A DNA stretch of 64,000 bases from Mytilus galloprovincialis (taxonomy: Eukaryota > Mollusca > Bivalvia > Mytilida > Mytilidae): the NCBI RefSeq assembly GCF_965363235.1, contig NC_134846.1:58827121-58891120 (forward strand). The letters are read 5' to 3'. Each line of letters opens with the position of its first letter. The stretch's first letter is position 1. A program made the translations under genes and the position numbers. Positions 37,772-47,700 of the stretch are shown one piece after another. The notes beneath the pieces are model-generated. The model was not told where the DNA came from, made no database searches, and saw only the letters and a list, made by a program, of their open reading frames with translations.

Positions 37772-38483
37772 GTGTCCGTTCGCGCCCATTCACGTTTGCG
37801 CCCACTCATGTTCGCCCCCTTTCACTTTCACACCCTATATGTTCGCACCCAATCTTAATTGGTTTTGTGTTTAATAACTCTGTAAGCAAGTGTTTTCTTA
37901 TAAGTATAATTGTTGTCATTGTCTCAAAAATAAAGTGTTGAATAAATCTTAATCATGTTTTGGATAGGGTATTGTTAAAAATAATAATAATCCTTTCTAA
38001 ATAAAGCGGTATTTTGTCAACGTTTTATTTTGTGTTGAATAACTCTTAATCATGTTTTTGTTAGTGTATTGCTATAACTTTGTTTCATTGACTGTTTCAA
38101 AATGAAGTGAGATTCTGACTATGTTTTTTTCTGTGTGTTGAATAAATTTTATCATGTTTTGGTTATAATAGTGGATTGCTATATTTTAGTTCCTATATTT
38201 TATTGCTTTGTTGTTTCAGATCAAAGGGACCAAGCTGTTAAAAACAATTATCTTTTGTGTTTTTCCTTTAAAATCTTCAATGTTTTACTCATACCAAGCT
38301 ATAAATACATTCAGTATTTACACCAAACCAATTTAAAACAACAATCATGACTTTCAAATTATTCAACTTGAATTTGAATTAAAATTGGGCGCGAATGAGT
38401 AGAGTGCGAACGGACCTTGGGTGCGAACATGCGAGCTGCGAACATGCAGGGTGCGAAAGTGTATTGGGCGCGAACAGACCTGA
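37772..38483. mobile_element. Foldback element with ends made of GTTCGCRCCCA repeats
   Basis: The left end has about five degenerate copies of GTTCGCGCCCA at 15-18-bp spacing (37777-37855). The right end has about six copies of the complement (TGGGCGCGAAC; about 38385-38478). The two arrays are inverted to each other but are not simple copies. The core 37865-38220 has three or four diverged units of 80-100 bp containing 'gtgttgaataa' and 'aatcatgtttt'. No protein is coded. Confidence 0.7.
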
Positions 38484-39262
38484 GCTGTCATCAATAATTT
38501 CCATCTATCTTTCATTTTTGTGTTCTTTATGATCAGCAAGATAATTCTTTACTGACTGTAAATTAACAGTGACAGACCTCCACTTTTTGAAACTAAGAAA
38601 AAACGAAAATGTTTCTAATAATATACATAATTATAAAAAAGAAGACGCGGCATGATTGCCAATTTTGACAATTCTTCACACGAGAACAATGACACAGAAA
38701 TTAACAAGTTTAGGTCACAGTACGCCCTTTAGCAATGAGTAAAGCCCATACCGCATATTCAGCTATAAAGGCCTCAAATATTTTCATCATGTTCCTTAAT
38801 ATGTTCACAGATAGATTCAACTTTTTTTCTACAAAGTGAAAGACTTGATATCCGTATCAGTCTGAACCCCCTTCTCCCACAAAATATTAAGTAAATAATC
38901 TTTTTGTTACTGTTATCAAAGGTCTAATGAAACTCAGGTAATTTCAAACATTTGTCAAAGAATTCTAGTCAAACCGGTACCTGGTTAAATTGGCACCTGG
39001 ACAAATCAGCACCTGGTTAAATCGACACCTGATATAGTCAATTCGTCACCCATGTTAAATATATATTTTTAACAGTATTTTAAGCAAAAAGAGTAAAAAT
39101 AAGAAAGGGGTTGCCAGAATTTTTTTCAGTATTGAAGCAAAAAGAGTTAAATTCTAACTTTCACATTTTTGGGTGTTCATGTACATTTTGTATATATTTA
39201 TTTTTCTCAACTAAATGACTTTTTTGGTGTATTTTTAATGATATATAATGTATATATGAGTA

Positions 39263-39404
39263 GTCCAAATAGTTATTACGTCTGGCAAGGCTTTTTTTTA
39301 TTTCATTCTGGGACACCTTCCTATGACCGCAAGGCTATGTTAATTTTTTTCTGGGATGCCCAGAAAAAAAAAATATCCTACCCAGACGTCATAATTATTT
39401 GGAC
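39263..39404. mobile_element. Small TA-flanked MITE nested in the 38968-40066 element
   Basis: The ends GTCCAAATAGTTATTACGTC and the reverse of GACGTCATAATTATTTGGAC pair with two or three differences, with TA outside both (39261-39262, 39405-39406). About 142 bp. The interior is T-rich then A-rich, so it folds into one hairpin. Confidence 0.75.
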
Positions 39405-39638
39405 TAATACATGAGATATTGGATATTTTTATGCATTATTTTAACCAGTTGAGCATTTTACAGGATTGTTGGTTTAATGCTGTTTAAATTTTACTGAAAA
39501 AACACCTTAAATTTGCTAATTATTTGGCATGAAAGTTTGATTTATTATTGAAAGGGACTCATAGTTTTCCATTTTATTTTAATAATTGTCTAATTGTTAA
39601 AACAACAGTTGGGTAAGGGATTCGTTGTTTACCTTTAT

Positions 39639-39869
39639 GAGGCCCCTCATGGGGGGGGGGGGGGGGTCCTAGTAATCACATAATCACCATTTTTTTGCCA
39701 ATATAATCACATAATCATTAAATATTTGCTTATCTTTAGTAATCAAATAATCATAAACTAAAAATACAGTCCTAGGTAATCAAATAATCATGAAATATTT
39801 GGCTTAATAATCAAATAATTAAAAAAACGGCCAAGTAATCACATAATCAAAAACCCCATGAGGGCCCTC
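39639..39869. mobile_element. Small palindromic element with GAGGCCCCTCATGGGG ends, nested
   Basis: Left end GAGGCCCCTCATGGGG; reversed right end GAGGGCCCTCATGGGG. CTTTAT flanks both sides (39633-39638, 39870-39875), a 6-bp target duplication. The interior is a degenerate array of 'aatcacataatca' words plus a G-run of about 17 at the left. Confidence 0.75.
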
Positions 39870-40474
39870 CTTTATACACAACAACATATTCACTTTGGTT
39901 TCCTTATTTACCTAAATACACAACAACATATTCACTATGTACTTGGTAACAGTTATTAATTAATTGAATAGAAAATATTATAACAAATATTATTGGATGC
40001 CGAATTGACGTCAAATAGGTGCCAATTTGACTAGATGCCAATTTAACCAGGTGCCGACTTAACTTGTACGTTTCAATTCCTCTGCGATCGTTTGCGGTAT
40101 TTTCTTGAGAAAACCTATTTTCCATCATCAAAGAGAAGAAGAAACTGCTTGAAAATGATTCTGGAACGCTTCATGATTGTTAAAATAAGTTTAATTCACT
40201 CAAATAACAATTTTGAAACTTGCGATGTTTATACAGGAAGTTTCAAAAGCACGTGTAAAAGAAGAAATTAACCGGTGAGAGTGGAAATCCGTACATGACA
40301 GATATCACTATAGTACGACTTTGAAAGTAAAACAGTTCCATCCTTTTGTAAAACAGTCTTTAATATACCTATCACATTAATGTTTGAAGGGTCTTAAGCT
40401 TATTCAAACCATATAAGTCGGTATGAAACACCAAAACGGAATGAACAATAACCGATTACGTTTTGTAGTTTACA

Positions 40475-40680
40475 AATTCTAAACTGGTTCCCGTCAAACT
40501 ACAACACTTTGTTCGAGTGTAGTGGAATACAAGCAGGAACCAGTTTGTTTGTATAGTAAATTATGAAACCGAGTCTAAACTGGTTCCTGGCTGATAACTA
40601 CACAATGATCATGCATAATGATAACACAAGCAGATTCCAGTTTGTATGGAAAATAGTAAATACGAAACCAAGCGCGGTAG
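40475..40680. repeat. Two tandem hairpin units with AAACTGGTTCC / GGAACCAGTTT arms
   Basis: Each roughly 100-bp unit opens with 'taaactggttcc' and later carries its inverse ('aggaaccagttt', 'agattccagttt'), then 'gtatagtaaattatgaaacc'. Class unknown. The rest of 40067-41777 is AT-rich with only the weak 'taatcga' cluster at 41395-41475. Confidence 0.55.
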
Positions 40681-41677
40681 GCAGAGAAATGTTATGAAGT
40701 TCAGGTCGGCAGTTATGGAACAATGACTGCGTCATTTTCCAAAAACAAAGTATGTTTGTTATTGATTAGAAGACTTTGATCATCTCATTAGTAAAGGCAA
40801 GAATGTTGTTCACTTCTCCAATCAAATTATATACAAAATATATTTATAGTGTCAAAGGGATACATGTATCTATTTCTAAAAAGAATTGCTATGCATTGCC
40901 ATTGGTTCATTGTTAAAAGGATTTTGTGTTCTTTTTTAATTTAATCTATATACATGTATATATATCATAACATTTAAGAAATCAACTGTTTATGTATTCT
41001 AAGCTTTAATTTCAACTCTGATTGAAAATGATGTTTTCAGGAAATTTAATACAAATAAGCTTACTACTTTTAAAAAATGTAGTACAGAACTTAACGAAAG
41101 ACAGACACATTTCTTATTTAAGATCTATTTTATTTTTTCAAATCTATTTTCTATTTAAATATTAAAGCTCTTAAATTATTGACAAGCACATACATCCATT
41201 TGTTTCAAAAGCTAGATATAAAGTATATTTAGGTAGGGGAAGGATCTGGTTACTCATAATGCAGCTAGAGACAATAGATAGAAATAAGGCAGTTGCTTAA
41301 ATCTCAAGTATTGTTAATGCATAATATTTTATCTGTACTACAAAGTGATAACATACATATTTTCCTCTGAAATAGGTTATTTTTCATCAAACTATTTTAC
41401 TAAAATAATCGAAATGTAATCGAAAAGTAATCGATGATTACATCCAAATTTTTGCTGTAATCGACAAAGAAATGTTTTGAAAAGATAAAACTACTAATCC
41501 AAACTTTTTCTAGGAATACATAAATTATGTTTGATATTAAACTGGCAACTTTTAAAAAGACTGCATTAACTACTTCAAAAGCATTTAACCTGTTTTTATA
41601 AATTCAGCAATGGTTCCATGCTTTTGGATAGAAATAGAAACATTAAATTTAGCCTATTTAAATATGTTTCCAGTATA

Positions 41678-41683
41678 TTTATT
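41678..41683 (-). terminator. Candidate IVD poly(A) signal (AATAAA)
   Basis: TTTATT on the plus strand reads AATAAA on the minus strand, about 95 nt past the IVD stop codon at 41778-41780. It is the nearest canonical hexamer I found downstream. Confidence 0.5.
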
Positions 41684-41777
41684 CCCTGAGATGATTATTT
41701 TTTCAAGTGATTAATACTCCTTACAATGCTCAACATTTAATTCTTATCACAGTTGCTTACAATGAATTGTTCACACA

Positions 41778-44700
41778 TTATTTATAGTGAGCATTAATAG
41801 CACGTCCAATAATCAGTCTTCTAACTTCACTCGTACCAGCTCCTATTTCATATAATTTGGCATCTCTTAAAAATCTTCCTGTTGGATAATCATTGATATA
41901 ACCATTTCCACCTGAAAATTTACAAAATATGTTGGCCTGAAATCAATTACGTTATTTCTCATACAACAAGGAAACAATTAGCATTTGTCATTATTTTGAG
42001 GTTCTCATGCCACTTTTTTCAGCTATTTAAATCTTTTGTTAAAAATTATTAAATAAACATACTAAGACAAAATGTATTTGTTCATTGCTTTAAAAAAACC
42101 ATTAGTAAAATGCTTATGAAATTTCAGAATTAGAAGGTTTTTCGTTTTTGCCGTATAAAACTTCATGTCTATTTAAGTTTTCTCACCTAGAATCTGTATA
42201 GCATCCAGTGCTGTTTTAGTAGCTGCCTCTGCTGTATACAAAATTACAGCTGCACAGTCCTGTAGCATGTAAAAAAATAAAAAATTAGTGAGTTTAGCTC
42301 TGCTACTTAGCAATTGTTGGACTGAATGGATAACAAACATCTTTGCGATCAAAATTTGAAATAATATTAACTTGCATTTAAATTTTAAATCACATTAATC
42401 ATTTAAAAGGCTATTATATGGATATCTCAAGCCATCTGAATATTGAACAAACAAAAATGAGAAGCATTTAAACATCCACTGATACAATAAAAAAAATTGT
42501 GAAACAGACACATGCACGTATAAATGTATGTATTTTTACAATACTATATAGTTTGGCTTTACAAACTTGAAATGTGGAGAAATTCATTCCAAAACATGAG
42601 TCTTGCACGCAGAATCTCATGTCATAAATTTTTGTACATACATTTGGTTGTCGCTCCCCTCTATCTAATGCCCTAGCTACATTATAGACATATGAACGTG
42701 ATGCATTCAGTGTTGTATACATGTCGGCCATCTTGGCTTGGATCATCTAAAATGTTAAACACAAAATAATCATATAAGTAAAGAAATATCCTATGAAAAG
42801 TTTTGCACAGAAAAATAAGAGTGCACACACTGAAATATCTCTCCTGCTTTATTGACCATTATTTTTATGTAGAAAGTCGTAAAGACAAGTGAAACTGCTA
42901 GCTACTGCTCACTGATGATACCCCTGCCACAAGTGGATAGTATTAATAGTGTAAGAATATGCAAGTTTTCGGTAAACAGGATGTTGTTGAGTGATGAATC
43001 TGAAAACGCATTACACGGTATAGCTGACTTATTTTAACCCTGAAACCAAATTTCAGAAATCCTTGTATTGTAGTTCCTGAGAAAAATGTGACTAAAATTT
43101 TCAACTTGGCTGTCATGTGTAAAATCATACAAATGTTTGGTAAACAGGAAATTGTTGTGCGATGAATCTGAAAATGCATCACACGTTATAGATGACTTAT
43201 ATTTACCCTAAAAAACAAATTTCAGAAATCATTGTATTGTAGTTCCTGAGAAAAATGTGACGAAAATTTTCAACTTGGCTATCATGTGTAAAATCATACA
43301 AGCGTTCAGTAAACAGGAAGTTGTTGAGTGATGAATCTGAAAACGCATCACACGTTATAGCTGACTTATATTAACCCTAAAAACCAAATTTCAGAAATCA
43401 TTGTATTGTAGTTCCTGAGAAAAATGTGACAAAAATTTTCAACTTTGCTATCATGTGTAAAATTATACAAGCGTTCAGTTAACAGGAAGTTGTTGAGTGA
43501 TGAATCTGAAAACGCACCACACGTTATAGATGACTTATATTTACCCTAAAAAACAAATTTCAGAAATCATTGTATTGTAGTTCCTGAGAAAAATGTGACG
43601 AAAATTTTCAACTTGGCTATCATGTGTAAAATCATACAAGCTTTGACTAGCTGAACAGTGAAGTCATTATAAGGCATAATACTACCATTTTATATAGCTT
43701 ACTTATATAAACCCTGAAACCAAATTTCAGAAATCCTTGTATTGTAGTTCCTGAGAAAAATGTGACGAAATATATTCATAAGACGGACGGTCTGACGGAA
43801 GGATGGATGGATGGATAGACAGAGGTAAAACAGTATACCCCCCTTTTTTAAAGCGGGGGTATAATAAAGGTTATCTGACTATATTTAAGAAAGTAAAGAT
43901 TGATAACAGCATTACAGCAAAATGCATTGATTGTGTAGATGAAAGTAACTAGCTTGCTTGCTAACTGAACCATGAAGTCATTATTAAGTTAGGTACATGT
44001 ATACTACCCTCCTTTAAGATTAGACTAGTCCGACAGATAACCGATCTATCTGTCTGTAAGACTAGACTACTCCGAAAGGAGGGTAGTATTATGCCTTATA
44101 ATGACTTCACTGTTCAGCTAGTCAAAGATATTGCCTTAATTTACACACTCAATGCATTTTGCTGTAAAGAAATTGTTTTGACTGCTATCCTCTATCCTGA
44201 CCATTTGGGAAAAAAAGTCTGAACTGAGTGACACTAACACTTGCACTGTATTCTATTGGACGATGAATATAAGCTTAGAAAAAAAAAATCTTCACTGGGA
44301 ATTTTTTAAAGATCTAAAATATAGTACCTTATTCTTAATATGGGTTCGCTCTCCGTATATAAAAAGTGAATTTGCGTTTGGTGTATTTTAGCTAGAATTT
44401 TTTTTAAGCACAGAAAGTTTAACATAAGTATTTCTTTTCTTGATTGAAATTAATGAAATATTTATTAATACAAAAAAAAGTATAGTTCATCATGTGCATA
44501 TAAAGTTATGTGACATTTTTGTTTTCTTTCAGATGATATATATATACACTTTTAGAAAATTATTTATTTGGTATATATATAAAATATTTAATGGCTGTGT
44601 TGTTCAGTATAATAAAACACCTAAAATTGCCTCGAGCAATAGTTGGTACCTCAGGGACAACAAACTTGCTATTACCCTCACACCCAGTCAATAGGTGTAT

Positions 44701-47700
44701 AATATTATCTCTCTCATTTGTAACAATAATATTACTTTAAATACTGTACTAACCTGAAATTCTCCTATCTTTGTACCAAATTGCTCTCTAACATGAGCAT
44801 AATTAAAAGCAACATCACAACATGCTTGCATTATTCTGAAATAAATCATTATATGATTTTAAAATTTTATAGCACATCAAAAAGAAATTATAAACTGAGC
44901 ATTCAAAATAGATACAAGAAGATTAGGTATGAGTGCCAATGAGACAACTTTCCATCCAAGTCACAATTTGAAAAAGTTAACCATTATAGGTCAAAGTACA
45001 GTCTTCAACACGATCCCATTATGGATTTTTGCTTTAATACATTGAAAAATAGCAATTTTATAATACATTTGTGTATTCTGTTGCTGCCTTTGTGGATTTA
45101 GAATGTCTTTGCAAATATAGATAACATCGAATTTTTCTGACAGTATATATTAACATATATCAGAGTTTAAAAGTAATGGGCCTTTAACAAATTTTAAAAT
45201 GCATATGTAATGAAGTTACCTGATGCTTAAGTATTGTCCAGTGTGGCCTATGCAAATTTAAGCCAACACTTTGAACTTACCCAAGTGGACCTGCAGCCAA
45301 TACTAATCTCTCAATATCTAGACCACTAAATAGTACATACACTCCCCTGTTTAATGCTCCCATCATATTCTCAACTATCAAGGAAAGAAAGGGGTGTTTT
45401 CATCAGTGCTAAATTTTCTTGAATGTCTTATTGGTGCCATATATATAAATAAAGTGGCATTTTCACTCTGGAAAACATTTGGAAAACCAGAACACAAAAT
45501 GCTTTCAATAGCTCTGGTGAACAAAATGTTTTCCATGGAAAATCATAAAGCTAAGCAATTTTATGTTTATGACCACAAACTATTTAGAAATTTCACATTG
45601 ACTACAAATAATCATAGCCATTATGTTGGGAATACAAAATACAGCTATTTTATGGTGGTCAGTTTTTATTGGTGGAGGAAGCCAGAATACAACAATTTAA
45701 CATTCCTTCTTTAAAATGACATTCTAAATATAGTTTGTGGTCATTAGTGAAGCTGTACTCCTTGAGGATAAGTGTCGAAATTAGTGAGAATATATCTAAG
45801 ACATTACTTCAATCATAATTTTGTAAAAGATGACCATTTTTAAAAATGCTTCATCAAAGAAGACTGAAAACTGCAAATGCATAATATCAAATTATTTACT
45901 CAATGAATAACTCTACCAATTTATTTTCAAACTTTTAAACATGGTAGTGTCTTCAATATATTCTCATTACCTGTTGCTTTATAATCATACAGTTTAAAAT
46001 ATATATATTCCATTGCAATACACCATGTATGTCATGTATGTAGACAATTTGTATTCACACCTTTATCCATTTCATTAAATATGGGCTAAGTGTGTTGAAA
46101 TACTGCTGCTATCCAAACCTTAAACATGTCAACACCAAATATAATTTCATCTCCTAGAATTTTCAGATAAAATCACAACTGATGATGCTTAAATGAGATT
46201 TACAATAATTTGAAATAGAATTTAATCCCAAATACATGTTGTAGTGCCCAATGGACTAGCGAAATAAAGAATGTGTTGTCTACATAAGAATCACACAAGC
46301 AAATGTCACTTAAAAAACATTGTTCAAAATGAATTACAGCAAAATGCATTGTGCGTGTAGGTAAAGGTAATATCTTTGGCTAGCTTGCTTGTTAGCTGAA
46401 CCCTGAAGTCATTACTAAGTTAGGTATACAACCCTCCATTAAGACTAGACTAGTCCGTTAACAAATCCATCTGTCTGTAGGACTAGACAACTCAGATAGA
46501 AATGTAGTATATTTGACCTTATAATGACTTCACGGTTCAGCTAACATACAAGCTAGCCAAAGACATTACCTCTAATTACACACTCACTGCATTTTGCTGT
46601 AATACAAAGAAAGACTTCTAAAGATTTCTCAACATGAGAAGGTGACAGTTAAACATTTATTGTAATCAAAGAAAAATAAAATGGCTTCTTAAATGATAAA
46701 CTCATTGCTGTATAATTCTAGAAAATAAATTATCTGATTGGTTGATCATGAAAATACAAAACTGTTTTAAATAAATTTATCATAAGCCATGTCTGATTCT
46801 TATATAGAGTTGTAAAATAGGAGATTAAAGTCTCACCCTACACATCCACTACTTCCAAGACCTCTCTCTATATCTAGTCCAGACATTAGAATATAGACAC
46901 CTTTACCTACACCACCAATTATATTTTCTTCTGTAAATATAATTTTTAATTTTACAGAAATGGTCAAAGATTCAAACGGCTAGGTTGCAATGTGTAAGGC
47001 CTGTAACTCGAAAGACCATACAAATGACAGTAATATTTGATACAGTTTGGGGAGCATACAAACAAAAAGCAATACCTCCATAAAAAAGTTGCTAAAAAGA
47101 TACTTTACTGTTGTCTGCTCTATGGTCGGGTTGTTGTCGCTTTGACACATTCCCCATTTCCATTCTCAATTTTATTGATTACATCATTTGAAAAGTCTAA
47201 TAATCATTTTTCTATAATGAATAATAAAAAATGGGTATTGTGAGCTTCATCCTTCATTGTCATGTCCTTGAACCACTGACACAAAAACTGCAAAGATATG
47301 GTTTCTACCTTTTTTCTAAGCTACCTTTACTAAGAGTGGCTGAAAACTAACTCACTTTCAGAATTTGGAAATAACCTAAATATGTGTTCATTTTTTTGGC
47401 ACATATGCAATGTTATTCAATCATAATAAATAGACAATGTTTCAGTATGATGGCTTTAGATATTTTAATTACAAAATAGATACATGTTGTATTGCAATAA
47501 AACACTTTCTAGCTATGAGGCATTTTCTTGTGTGTATAATCTCACCCTGGAGCACAAGCTGCCACTATAACCCTTTCAATATCTAACCCAGACATCAGCA
47601 CATAGACACCTTTATTATTACCACCTAACATATTCTCAGCTGAAAGTATTTGAGAATAGTCTTGGCATGTAACTAATTTTTAAACATACGGTATATAACA

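Larger units (their letters stand above)
38968..40066. mobile_element. Foldback element with ends made of GGCACCTGGTTAAATT repeats, host of two nested elements
   Basis: Left end: about four direct copies of a 19-20-bp word (CACCTGGTTAAATTGGCACC phase) at 38974-39030. Right end: the same word reversed (GGTGCCAATTTGAC, CCAATTTAACCAGGTGCCGA) at about 39997-40062. Inside lie the TA-flanked MITE at 39263-39404 and the palindromic element at 39639-39869. The flanks are AT-rich and no target duplication is obvious. Confidence 0.7.

Noticed and set aside
37406-37789. 127-codon minus-strand frame running into the GTTCGC element
   Set aside because: It begins inside the repeat array of the foldback element and has no recognisable domain.
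45394-45714. 106-codon plus-strand frame antisense to IVD
   Set aside because: It lies just upstream of exon version C in the IVD intron. Composition is AT-driven, no domain is recognised and no splice context supports it.
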